Positions 1-6,592 of a DNA stretch of 8,201 bases are shown here, one piece after another (position 1 is the stretch's first letter; every line of letters begins with the position of its first letter). The stretch comes from DAIRVC01 sp036803025 (GTDB lineage: Bacteria; Chloroflexota; Anaerolineae; Anaerolineales; E44-bin32). The notes under the pieces were generated by a model that worked only from the letters and a program-made list of their open reading frames with translations, made no database searches and was not told the origin of the DNA. The DNA is taken from positions 1-8,201 of the forward strand of contig DAIRVC010000119.1 of assembly GCA_036803025.1 (NCBI GenBank). The letters are read 5' to 3'. The translations under genes and the position numbers were made by a program.

Positions 1-786
1 GAGCGAGCGCTGGACATCTTGCTGTCCTTCACTGCCGACGAGCCGGACCTATCCCTGACGCAGATCGCCGAACGGGTCGGCATTCACAAGAGCACCGCCC
101 ATCGGCTGCTGGCCACGCTGGAGAGCCGGCGCTTCGTCAGCCGCCATCCCTCGAACGGGATGTACCACCTTGGGCTGCGCTTCGTCGAGATGGCCTCTCT
201 GGTCCTGCACGATGTCGACCTGCAGCGCTGGGCGCGGCCGTATCTCCTGCAGCTGATGAGGGAATGCGGGGAGGCCGTAGACCTGGCAGTGCTCGACGGG
301 AACCACGTCGTCTACCTGGATGTGGTCGATAGCCCGCAGCCGGTGAAGATCGCCGCCCGCGTCGGGCAGCGCCTGCCGGTCGCCTGCACCGCCTCCGGCA
401 AGGCCTTCCTGGCCTATCTCCCCGAAGACCATGTTCAGGCGATCTTGCAGGCGGGGCTGCGCAAGTACACCGAGCGGAGCCTGCAGACGCGCGAAGCGCT
501 GTACGCCGACCTGCAGCAGATCCGTGAGCGCGGCTTTGCCACCTCCGTGGAGGAATTCGAGAAAGACATCAACGCGGTCGCCGCGCCGATCCTGGATGTC
601 AATCGTGCCCCCGTTGCCGCGGTCGCCGTCGTCGGACCGTCGTACCGCATGCCCATTGAACGCATGCTCGAGATCGGTCAGCTCGCCTGCCGCGCCTCGG
701 AGACGATGGCGCGCGAGGTCGGCCTGAGTGCGCTGACCGAAATCGTCTCGCGCACGCTGACTTCCGCCGAGCTGCGCGGGCGCTGA
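1..786 (+). CDS. IclR-family transcriptional regulator, 5' end cut by window edge
   Basis: The reading frame is open from base 1 (Glu-Arg-Ala-Leu-Asp-Ile-Leu-Leu), which matches the usual first helix of IclR proteins, so the true start lies upstream and the TTG at 19 is not the start. 261 residues are visible, close to a full-length IclR protein (about 250-280). Seen: an N-terminal winged helix-turn-helix (LTQIAERVGIHKSTAHRLL, then the wing with YHLGLRF), followed by the IclR effector-binding domain with the typical stretches GQRLPVACTASGKAFLAYLP, SVEEFEKDINAVAAPI and AVAVVGPSYRM. Family knowledge: these are ligand-responsive repressors or activators of adjacent catabolic and transport genes, often for aromatic or sugar-derived acids. 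Inference: it controls the downstream operon, 13 bases from the next start and on the same strand. The ligand cannot be predicted. The C-terminus (about the last 20 residues) is divergent. Confidence 0.93.
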   Translation, partial: ERALDILLSFTADEPDLSLTQIAERVGIHKSTAHRLLATLESRRFVSRHPSNGMYHLGLRFVEMASLVLHDVDLQRWARPYLLQLMRECGEAVDLAVLDGNHVVYLDVVDSPQPVKIAARVGQRLPVACTASGKAFLAYLPEDHVQAILQAGLRKYTERSLQTREALYADLQQIRERGFATSVEEFEKDINAVAAPILDVNRAPVAAVAVVGPSYRMPIERMLEIGQLACRASETMAREVGLSALTEIVSRTLTSAELRGR

Positions 787-793
787 GGGAGGG
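785..793 (+). promoter_or_regulatory. Ribosome binding site that decides the cupin start
   Basis: The purine run gagggaggg overlaps the stop codon of the IclR gene and ends 6 bases before the ATG at 800. It directly abuts the alternative in-frame TTG at 794, which is too close for initiation, so the ATG is preferred. The overlap with the upstream stop suggests coupled translation. Confidence 0.7.
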
Positions 794-799
794 TTGAGC

Positions 800-1162
800 A
801 TGGGAACCGTGCCGTTTGTCAAAGCCGCCGATGTCGAAGGCGAACGCCGCGATCCGCCGCGCGTGTCCAAGCTCCTCCTGGCGCCCAAGTTCGGCGGGGT
901 GCACAACCTATCCATGGGGATGAACATCACCGAAGTGGGCAGCATGATCCCCGACCACGTTCACGATGCGTCTGAGGAGGTGCTGTTCCTCATCAGCGGC
1001 CGCGCCAAGATCGTGATCGAGGGCGAGGGCGAGTGGGAGATCGGCCCGGAGACGGCCTTCTACTCCCCCCTGGGCAAGAAGCATCGCGTCGAGAACATCG
1101 GCACTGAGCCGCTGAAGCTGGTCTGGGTCTACTGCCCGCCGCTGCCGGCGCATTGCCGCTGA
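800..1162 (+). CDS. Small single-domain cupin protein
   Basis: A 120-residue protein consisting essentially of one cupin beta-barrel. Cupin motif 1 is seen at about residues 47-67 (Gly47, His53-x-His55, Glu59/Glu60, Gly67). Motif 2 is at about 82-99 (Gly82, Pro90-x-Gly92, His95, Asn99). The two His of motif 1, its Glu and the His of motif 2 are the usual metal ligands, so a bound divalent metal is expected. The fold does not fix the function: small cupins include isomerases, dioxygenases, lyases, sugar-binding proteins and regulators. The ATG at 800 was chosen because it follows a strong ribosome binding site; a TTG at 794 would add two residues. The gene sits between the regulator and the barrel protein, so a role in the same catabolic route (isomerase or ring-opening/decarboxylation step) is plausible but is inference. 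No signal peptide is seen, so it is probably cytoplasmic. Confidence 0.88.
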   Translation: MGTVPFVKAADVEGERRDPPRVSKLLLAPKFGGVHNLSMGMNITEVGSMIPDHVHDASEEVLFLISGRAKIVIEGEGEWEIGPETAFYSPLGKKHRVENIGTEPLKLVWVYCPPLPAHCR

Positions 1163-1176
1163 TTCATCCTAGCCGC

Positions 1177-1184
1177 AAGAGGAG
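1177..1184 (+). promoter_or_regulatory. Ribosome binding site that decides the barrel-protein start
   Basis: The sequence aagaggag ends 7 bases before the ATG at 1192. This supports 1192 over the in-frame TTG at 1153, which would overlap the end of the cupin gene and add 13 residues with no matching ribosome binding site. Confidence 0.7.
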
Positions 1185-1191
1185 CATTCCG

Positions 1192-2106
1192 ATGTTTGAA
1201 GAGACACGAGCGTATCTCAAGAAGCTGGGGCTGCCGCCGGGCGATCTGAACGACATGCCGACCTCGACGGCGCGCTTCCCCGACGGGGGCGCCTACCGGA
1301 TCGAGGTCCCGACCGTCAATACCGCCGAGGCCGTCGGCGCGCTGCTGGACACGGCCACCAAGAACGGCATCACTATCAACCGGGTGACGGAGACCTACGG
1401 TATGTTCCGACACACCCGGGAGGAGATCCGGGAGTACTGCCGCCTGTGCGGCCAGTACGGCGCCGAGCTGCTGCTGTCCGTCGGCCCGCGGGCGACCTAC
1501 GACACCGGCGCCACGGTGCTCTCCTCGCAAGGCGTGCGCATCAGCTACCGCCTGCGCGGCATGGAGCAGGTGCTGCGCGCCGTGGAAGACATCAAGCGCG
1601 GCTACGAGCTGGGCTGCCGCGGCTTCCTGATCTACGACGAGGGCATGCTCTGGCTGATCAACCAGATGCGCAAGGACGGGGCGCTGCCGAAGGACATCGC
1701 CTTCAAGGCCTCGGCGCACCTGGGGCACTGCAACCCCTGCTCCTTCCGGCTGCTGGAGAGCCTGGGCGCGGACAGCATCAACCCGGTCCGCGATCTGCAG
1801 CTGCCGATGCTCGCCGGCCTGCGCGCGGCCGTGAAGGTCCCGCTCGACATCCACACCGACAACCCGCCCGCCTCGGGCGGCTTCATCCGCGTCTACGAGG
1901 CGCCCGAGATCGTGCGCGTCGCCGCCCCGGTTCATCTGAAGACCGGCAACTCCGTCGTCGGCGGGCACGGCCAGCTGACCTCGGCCGCCGATGCCAAGAA
2001 GATGGCCGACCAGGCCTCGATCGTGGTGGAGATGGTCGGCAAGTACTACCCGGAGGCCAAACAGTCGCCCAAGGGTTCGGCCGACCTGCACCTGCCGAAG
2101 TTCTAG
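1192..2106 (+). CDS. TIM-barrel-like protein of unknown activity (distantly U32 peptidase-like)
   Basis: 304 residues, soluble, no signal peptide. I do not recognise a characterised family with certainty. The alternation of short hydrophobic strands (for example AELLLSVGPR, GFLIYDEG, IAFKASAHLGH, VPLDIHTDNPP, APVHLKTGN) with amphipathic helices suggests a (beta/alpha)8 barrel, similar in style to proteins labelled U32 peptidase. The U32 signature with its paired Cys region is not evident, so peptidase activity should not be assumed. Candidate active-site or metal-binding residues at strand ends are His176, His179, Cys180 and Cys183 (SAHLGHCNPC), Asp219-x-His221-x-Asp223 (DIHTDN) and a late Gly/His stretch (VVGGHGQ). 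It lies 29 bases after the cupin and 47 bases before the creatininase homologue, so it very likely belongs to the same pathway. Alternatives are an aldolase, epimerase or lyase on a TIM barrel. The ATG at 1192 is preferred over TTG 1153 because of the ribosome binding site. Confidence 0.8.
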   Translation: MFEETRAYLKKLGLPPGDLNDMPTSTARFPDGGAYRIEVPTVNTAEAVGALLDTATKNGITINRVTETYGMFRHTREEIREYCRLCGQYGAELLLSVGPRATYDTGATVLSSQGVRISYRLRGMEQVLRAVEDIKRGYELGCRGFLIYDEGMLWLINQMRKDGALPKDIAFKASAHLGHCNPCSFRLLESLGADSINPVRDLQLPMLAGLRAAVKVPLDIHTDNPPASGGFIRVYEAPEIVRVAAPVHLKTGNSVVGGHGQLTSAADAKKMADQASIVVEMVGKYYPEAKQSPKGSADLHLPKF

Positions 2107-2136
2107 GGCGGGCTCGCGCCGGTACGAGGGGTTGGG

Positions 2137-2145
2137 GAGAGGAGG
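2137..2145 (+). promoter_or_regulatory. Ribosome binding site of the creatininase-family gene
   Basis: The purine run gagaggagg ends 8 bases before the ATG at 2154. The frame is open far upstream (overlapping the preceding gene in another frame), so this site is what fixes the start. Confidence 0.7.
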
Positions 2146-2153
2146 CAGGCTGC

Positions 2154-3119
2154 ATGGCTGAGTGGAAGCTGCCGCCTGAAAGCGGCCACATGGAGCGCCC
2201 GAGCGGTGTGTACTACCAAACCATGAATATGACCGAGATCGCGGCTCGCCTGAAGCAAAGCGATCTGATCATCATCCCGGTGGGCAGCACGGAGTGCCAC
2301 GGGGCCGCCCAGCCGCTGGGCGAAGACACTTTCCTGGTGACCCGCATGGCCGAGCAGGTGGCGCTGCGGACGGGCTGCACGGTCGCCGAGCCGATCTGGT
2401 ACGGCTCCCATCCCTACAACCACCTGGGCATGCCCGGGACGGTGGTCATCCCCGAAGACACCTTCCTGGCCAACTTGCGCGGCGTGATCGCCGGTTTCTG
2501 GAACGCCGGCTTTCGCAAGCAGATCCTGCTCAACGGTCACGGCCAGGAAGAGGTCATCCCGCTGGCGCTGCACCAGTTCGCCAAGAAGTATCAGGTGCCG
2601 TGCATCCTGATCTCGCTGCACTGGCCCACGGCCATCCACGACTTCCTGAAAGACAAGGCGCACGGCGGCCCGTTCGACACGCCCTTCCAACATGCCTGCG
2701 AGGTCGAAGCCTCCTACTCCCTGGCCCTGTTCCCCGAGTTCATGAAGATGGAACTGGCCGTGGACACGAAGCCGGAAGGCTTCCTCCCGCCCGGGCATGT
2801 GGACAAGGGCGGCGAGGTCTACCACGCGCCCATCAAAGGACACGAGCACGTCGGCCTGGGAGGCATCGAGGTCCTGGTCTACCCCGAGGGGGTCATCGGC
2901 CGGCCCACGCTGGCCGATCCCGAGAAGGCCAAGCCGGGGTTGAACGCGCTGCTGGACTACATGTGCAAGCTGATCGGCGACATCATGACGCGCTTCCCGG
3001 CCGGCGTGCTTCCGCCGGTGGACAAGACCACCATGCGCGACCCGCAGGAGATCGAAGCGCTGCTCAAGGGCCCGCTGCAGGGTGGTAAGCATCTCTACAC
3101 CGTCGCCTATCCTCCCTGA
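2154..3119 (+). CDS. Creatininase-family metallohydrolase, possibly IolN-like
   Basis: 321 residues, somewhat longer than the usual 240-270 of creatininase and MftE. Family motifs in order: PVGSTECHGAAQPLGEDTF with the metal ligands Glu47, His49 and Asp58 (E-x-H then eight residues to D); SHPYNHLGMPGTVVI (85-99); NGHGQEE with His129; and HACEVEAS (180-187) with Glu183. This is the metal-dependent amidohydrolase-like fold that in known members opens a cyclic amide (creatinine) or a lactam, cleaves a peptide (MftE), or hydrolyses a C-C bond of a diketo-inositol (IolN). The length, the GEDTFLVTRMAE stretch, NGHGQ in place of the common NGHGGN, and the C-terminal FPAGVLPPV region recall from memory proteins annotated 3-dehydro-scyllo-inosose hydrolase. 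That is a tentative assignment, and none of the other inositol enzymes (IolG, IolM, IolO) is visible. The start is fixed by the ribosome binding site at 2137. Cytoplasmic. The family call is firm; the substrate is uncertain. Confidence 0.9.
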   Translation: MAEWKLPPESGHMERPSGVYYQTMNMTEIAARLKQSDLIIIPVGSTECHGAAQPLGEDTFLVTRMAEQVALRTGCTVAEPIWYGSHPYNHLGMPGTVVIPEDTFLANLRGVIAGFWNAGFRKQILLNGHGQEEVIPLALHQFAKKYQVPCILISLHWPTAIHDFLKDKAHGGPFDTPFQHACEVEASYSLALFPEFMKMELAVDTKPEGFLPPGHVDKGGEVYHAPIKGHEHVGLGGIEVLVYPEGVIGRPTLADPEKAKPGLNALLDYMCKLIGDIMTRFPAGVLPPVDKTTMRDPQEIEALLKGPLQGGKHLYTVAYPP

Positions 3120-3169
3120 GAAGGAAGGTTGGCCGGCGGAATCCGCACGGCAGAGCGGAGTGTGGGCCC

Positions 3170-4879
3170 ATGCAGATGCTGCGAGTGGACATGGGGAGCC
3201 TGGGCGTCAGGCAAGAGGCGACCCCGGCCGCCTATGAGCACCTGGGTGGCCGGGGCCTGATCGCCCGGCTCCTGCTCGAGGAGGTGCCGCCGGATTGCGA
3301 CCCGCTCGGGCCGCACAACAAGCTGATCGTCGCGCCCGGCCTGCTGGGTGGGACGGGCGTGTCGACGGCCGGGCGGCTGTCGATCGGCGGCAAGAGCCCG
3401 CTGACGGGCGGGACCAAAGAATCCAATGCCGGGGGCACTGCCGGGGACGCGCTGGGCAGGCTCGACCTCAAAGCCATCGTGGTCGAGGGCCAGCCATCGG
3501 CGCCGGGCTGGCACGTGCTGCTGGTCGGACCCGGATCGGCCGAGCTGGTCGCGGCGGAGCATGTCATCGGGCTGGGGACCACTGCCGCCTGCGAGGCGCT
3601 CTGGCAGCGCTACGGCCAGGAGAGCACGGTCATCGCCATCGGACCGGCCGGCGAGCTGCGGCTGATCGGTGCGGCGATCGTTTGCACCGGCGAGGGGGAG
3701 CAGCGCAGTAACATCGCCGCCCGGGGCGGACTGGGCGCGGTCATGGGGAGCAAGGGCCTGAAGGCCATCGTCATCCGGCCGACCAATGCGGCTGTCCCGC
3801 TGGCGGAGGCTGAGCTGTTCCGGACGTCGGCCCGGCGGTTCGCCCAGGAACTGCTCAATGATCCCAAGGTGGGCCCCAAGGGCGGGACGCACACGTATGG
3901 GACTTCCGCGATCACGGCCGCGGTCAACGAGATGGGGTCGCTGCCGACACGCAGTTTCTCGAGCGGCAGCTTCGAGAGCGCCGGCGAGCTGCGCGGCGAG
4001 AAGCTGCGCGAAACGATCCTGGCCCGCAGCGGCCGGATCGGGACACGCTGCATGCCCGGGTGCGTGATCGCCTGCCGGAACGTGTACGTGGACGAGAACG
4101 GGAACACGATCGTCGGGACTCTGCAGTTTGAGACGATCGCGCTGTTGGGCTCCAACCTTGGCCTGAGCGACCTCGACCAGGTGGCGCAGCTTAACCAGCT
4201 GTGCAACGACCTGGGGCTGGACACGATCGAGACCGGCGCGGCGCTGGGCGTGGCCATCGAGGCCGGCCTGGCGAAATTCGGCGATTTCGAGAGCCTGGCC
4301 GCCTTGCTGCGGCAAGTGGCCGACGGCACCGAGCACGGCCGACTGATCGGCTCGGGTGCGGCCACCACCGGCCGGGCCCTGGGCGTCGAGCGTGTGCCGT
4401 CGGCGCTCGGCCAGGCCATGCCGGGCTACGACCCTCGCAGCCTGAAGGGCAACGGCCTGACCTACATCACCTCGCCGCAAGGCGCCGACCACACGGCCGG
4501 CAACGCTTTCGGGGCGCGCAAGGAAGTCAATCCGCTGGGAATCGAGGGCCAGGCCCGGCTGTCCCTCAAGCTCCAGATCATGGCCGCCATGCTGGACAGC
4601 ACCGGGCTGTGCCTCTTCGCTCGCCCGCCGGTCGTCGCCGACCCCCAACTGATGGTCGATATGCTCAACGGCCGATTCGGCTGGGGATGGACGACGGAAG
4701 ACCTCGATCGCGCCAACCGGGATGTGCTGCGTGCCGAGCTGGAGTTCAACCGCAGGGCCGGGCTCCCGCCGGCGCGGGAGCGAATGCCGGCCTATATGCG
4801 CACCGAGCCCCTGCCGCCGCACGGGGCGACTTTCGACCTGCCCGACAGCGAGATCGAGGCGGTCTTCGAGGCGCTGTAG
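3170..4879 (+). CDS. Aldehyde:ferredoxin oxidoreductase-family tungsten/molybdopterin enzyme
   Basis: 569 residues, near the usual 570-620. The N-terminal AOR domain shows HLGGRGL (Gly26-Gly29), DPLGPHNKLI, KSPLTGG (75-81), a Gly-rich SNAGG stretch and GGLGAVMGSKGLKAIVI. These are pterin-binding segments of the family. Likely [4Fe-4S] ligands are Cys294, Cys298, Cys302 (RCMPGCVIACRN) and the distal Cys481 (DSTGLC). Glu321 and His441 (QGADHTAGN) are likely counterparts of the Pyrococcus AOR active-site Glu and His; this pairing is inferred from position. The family binds a bis-pterin tungsten or molybdenum and interconverts aldehydes and acids, or catalyses related low-potential reactions, with ferredoxin. 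The CMPGC spacing recalls the uncharacterised E. coli YdhV-type branch, so aldehyde specificity should not be assumed. A ggag at 3157-3160 lies 9 bases before this ATG; ATG 3176 is a weaker alternative. The MoaD-like gene follows after 3 bases. Confidence 0.95.
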   Translation: MQMLRVDMGSLGVRQEATPAAYEHLGGRGLIARLLLEEVPPDCDPLGPHNKLIVAPGLLGGTGVSTAGRLSIGGKSPLTGGTKESNAGGTAGDALGRLDLKAIVVEGQPSAPGWHVLLVGPGSAELVAAEHVIGLGTTAACEALWQRYGQESTVIAIGPAGELRLIGAAIVCTGEGEQRSNIAARGGLGAVMGSKGLKAIVIRPTNAAVPLAEAELFRTSARRFAQELLNDPKVGPKGGTHTYGTSAITAAVNEMGSLPTRSFSSGSFESAGELRGEKLRETILARSGRIGTRCMPGCVIACRNVYVDENGNTIVGTLQFETIALLGSNLGLSDLDQVAQLNQLCNDLGLDTIETGAALGVAIEAGLAKFGDFESLAALLRQVADGTEHGRLIGSGAATTGRALGVERVPSALGQAMPGYDPRSLKGNGLTYITSPQGADHTAGNAFGARKEVNPLGIEGQARLSLKLQIMAAMLDSTGLCLFARPPVVADPQLMVDMLNGRFGWGWTTEDLDRANRDVLRAELEFNRRAGLPPARERMPAYMRTEPLPPHGATFDLPDSEIEAVFEAL

Positions 4880-4882
4880 CGC

Positions 4883-5104
4883 ATGCTTGAGATCGAGATT
4901 GCGGGTCAGCTGCTGCCAGGCACCGAGCGGAAGCTGCAACTCCGGCTGGATCGGGCGGAGTCCGTGCGCCAGGTGGCCGATCGCCTGGGCCTGGATCCGG
5001 AAGAGATCGGCCTGATCGTCGTCAATGGAATCCAAAGCGAGCTGGACGATCTGGTCCCGCCGGATGGCCGGGTGTGCTTCTACCCGCCGATGACCGGTGG
5101 CTAG
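4883..5104 (+). CDS. MoaD/ThiS-family ubiquitin-like sulfur carrier
   Basis: A 73-residue protein with the beta-grasp pattern of MoaD/ThiS: a first strand (LEIEIAGQLL), a helix (SVRQVADRLGLDPEEI), the VVNG turn, then DDLVPPDGRVCFYPPMTGG. It ends exactly in Gly72-Gly73, the tail that is adenylated and thiocarboxylated in functional carriers, so it should be active. It starts 3 bases after the AOR-family stop, so translation of the two is probably coupled. MoaD-like genes beside AOR-family genes are a known arrangement, thought to provide dithiolene sulfur for the tungstopterin cofactor. No MoaE, MoeB or other pterin synthesis gene is in the window, so activation must use enzymes encoded elsewhere. 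Its ribosome binding site is weak (gagg at 4868-4871), consistent with coupling. ThiS is an alternative reading, but nothing nearby relates to thiamine. Confidence 0.9.
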   Translation: MLEIEIAGQLLPGTERKLQLRLDRAESVRQVADRLGLDPEEIGLIVVNGIQSELDDLVPPDGRVCFYPPMTGG

Positions 5105-5122
5105 TCGCGCCGGAGTTCGGTC

Positions 5123-5135
5123 CGGCCGGGGGCCG
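5123..5135 (+). other. Short GC hairpin in the gap before livG
   Basis: CGGCC and GGCCG form a 5-bp stem around a GGG loop. It sits in the 51-base gap separating the enzyme genes from the importer genes. No T-run follows, so it is not an intrinsic terminator. In such GC-rich DNA it may be chance; a role in mRNA processing or in adjusting expression between the two halves is speculation. Confidence 0.25.
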
Positions 5136-5155
5136 TTCGTCTGCGGAGGGCGCGG

Positions 5156-5884
5156 ATGAGTCTCCTGGAGGTCGAGGGCCTGAGCAAATCCTTTGGCGGG
5201 CTGCAGGCGGTCCACGATGTTGACCTCGCCGTCGATGAAGGCGAGATCGTCGGCATCATCGGCCCGAACGGTTCAGGGAAGACGACGGTCCTGAACCTGA
5301 TCACAGGGTTTCTGAAGCCGGATTCGGGGCGGGTCACCTTCCGCGGGGAGGAGATCACCGGTTTCCCGCGGCACCGGGTAAGCCAGCGGGGGATCGCCCG
5401 GACGTTTCAACTGGTCAAACCCTTCCTCGAATCGACGGCCCTGGAGAACGTGATGGTCGGCCGGGCCTACGGCCACGCGCCGGCTAAGGACCTGGAGTTG
5501 GCCGAAAGGGAGTCCCTGGAGATCCTGGAGAGCGTAGGACTGGCGGAGAAGGCGCGGTCCATCGCCAAGGATCTGACCATCATGCAGCGCAAGCGCCTGG
5601 AGCTGGCGCGGGCGCTGGCCTGCAAGCCGTACTTGCTTCTGCTGGACGAACTGATGGCCGGCCTGAATCCGGGTGAGGCGGATGAAGCCTGCGGGTTGAT
5701 CCACAGGATCCGCGCCGCCAACATGACGATGATCGTCGTCGAACACATCGTCAAGGCGATCTGCGGCGTGTCCGACCGCGTGGTGGTGCTGAACATGGGG
5801 GAGAAGATCGCCGAGGGTCCGCCGAACGACATCATCCATGATCCGCAGGTCGTCGACATCTATCTGGGGAAGCCCAATGCTTAG
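5156..5884 (+). CDS. livG: HAAT-family ABC importer ATPase, LivG type
   Basis: 242 residues, typical of LivG. Walker A is GPNGSGKTT (36-44, Lys42), the Q-loop is RTFQLVKPF (Gln85), Walker B is LLLLDE (Asp164, catalytic Glu165), and the H-loop is VVEHIV (His197). The TFQ and AGLNPGE stretches are characteristic of LivG rather than LivF. Unusual: the ABC signature reads LTIMQ (140-144) where LSGGQ or LSYGQ is expected, and the usual DEP is DEL (Leu166). From memory, such changes occur in a sub-branch of LivG proteins, so the protein is probably functional as a partner of LivF, which keeps a standard signature. It energises uptake through LivH/LivM at the inner face of the membrane. The start is fixed by ggaggg at 5145-5150, 5 bases upstream. 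It overlaps livF by 8 bases. The cargo is unknown: homologues carry amino acids, amides, urea or aromatic acids. Confidence 0.94.
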   Translation: MSLLEVEGLSKSFGGLQAVHDVDLAVDEGEIVGIIGPNGSGKTTVLNLITGFLKPDSGRVTFRGEEITGFPRHRVSQRGIARTFQLVKPFLESTALENVMVGRAYGHAPAKDLELAERESLEILESVGLAEKARSIAKDLTIMQRKRLELARALACKPYLLLLDELMAGLNPGEADEACGLIHRIRAANMTMIVVEHIVKAICGVSDRVVVLNMGEKIAEGPPNDIIHDPQVVDIYLGKPNA

Positions 5885-6578
5885 CCTGGAGTCCATCGAC
5901 GTCTTCTACGATGACCTGCAGGCGCTGTGGGGCGTGTCGCTGCAGGTGGAAGAAGGGGAGCTGGTCGCCCTGGTCGGCCCGAATGGGGCGGGAAAGACGA
6001 CGGTCCTGCGGGCGATCAGCGGGCTGCTTGCGCCGGCCGGCGGGCGGATCACCTTCGGCGGCCTGGACCTGGCCCGGGTGGCGGCGCACAAGATCGTCGA
6101 CCAGGGGATCTCGCAAGTCCCCGAAAGCGGCCGGATCTTCGCCGGGATGACCGTCCTGGAGAACCTGGAGCTGGGGGCATTCTCAGCCGAGGCGCGCAAG
6201 AGCAAGGACCGATCGCTGGAATGGGTCTTCGAGATCTTCCCGCGCATGCAGGAGCGGATGTCCCAGCGGGCGGGGACGCTCAGCGGCGGTGAGCGCCAGA
6301 TGCTGGCCATCGGCCGGGCGCTGATGTCCAAACCGAAGCTGCTCATGCTCGACGAGCCGTCCTTCGGCCTGGCGCCGATCCTGGTGGCGCACACGTTCGA
6401 GATGGTGAAGAAGATCAACCAGGAGGGCGTCTCCATCCTCCTGGTGGAGCAGAATGTGCGAGCCGCACTGGAGCTGGCCGATCGTGCCTACCTGCTGGAG
6501 AACGGCCGGATCGTGGGGCAGGGCGCCGGAGACGACCTTCTGAACTACGAATCCGTGCGCAGCGCCTATCTGGCCTAG
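5877..6578 (+). CDS. livF: HAAT-family ABC importer ATPase, LivF type
   Basis: 233 residues. Walker A is GPNGAGKTT (34-42, Lys40), the signature is a standard LSGGERQ (135-141), and Walker B is LLMLDEP (Asp159, Glu160). The switch region reads VEQN (190-193), with Gln in place of the usual His, which is normal for LivF proteins. It forms the ATPase heterodimer with LivG. The ATG at 5877 lies inside the end of livG and is preceded by ggggaag (5866-5872), 4 bases away, so translation is coupled. An in-frame ATG at 5838 would add 13 residues overlapping livG and gives a poor N-terminus, so I reject it. The permease gene livH starts 14 bases after its stop. Confidence 0.95.
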   Translation: MLSLESIDVFYDDLQALWGVSLQVEEGELVALVGPNGAGKTTVLRAISGLLAPAGGRITFGGLDLARVAAHKIVDQGISQVPESGRIFAGMTVLENLELGAFSAEARKSKDRSLEWVFEIFPRMQERMSQRAGTLSGGERQMLAIGRALMSKPKLLMLDEPSFGLAPILVAHTFEMVKKINQEGVSILLVEQNVRAALELADRAYLLENGRIVGQGAGDDLLNYESVRSAYLA

Positions 6579-6592
6579 ACATCGAGGCGGCG

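Noticed and set aside
1446..2153. Long upstream extension of the creatininase reading frame
   Set aside because: This stretch lies out of frame across the barrel gene and yields an Arg/Ala/Pro-rich shadow. The conserved protein begins at ATG 2154 after a strong ribosome binding site.
2103..3092. A 329-codon open frame on the minus strand opposite the creatininase-family gene
   Set aside because: No domain pattern and no suitable ribosome binding site were seen; the plus strand encodes a conserved metallohydrolase.
3136..3146. Inverted repeat gcgga-a-tccgc before the AOR gene as operator or terminator
   Set aside because: It is only 11 bases long with a one-base centre, has no T-run, and is easily expected by chance in GC-rich DNA.
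5123..5135. Hairpin before livG as a transcription terminator
   Set aside because: The stem is only 5 bp and no T-run follows; the importer genes more likely remain in the operon.
3107..5215. A 702-codon open frame on the minus strand opposite the AOR-family and MoaD-like genes
   Set aside because: The plus strand carries unmistakable conserved motifs here. The minus-strand product is rich in Arg, Gln, Ala, His and Pro with no recognisable domain, as expected for the antisense shadow of GC-rich codons.
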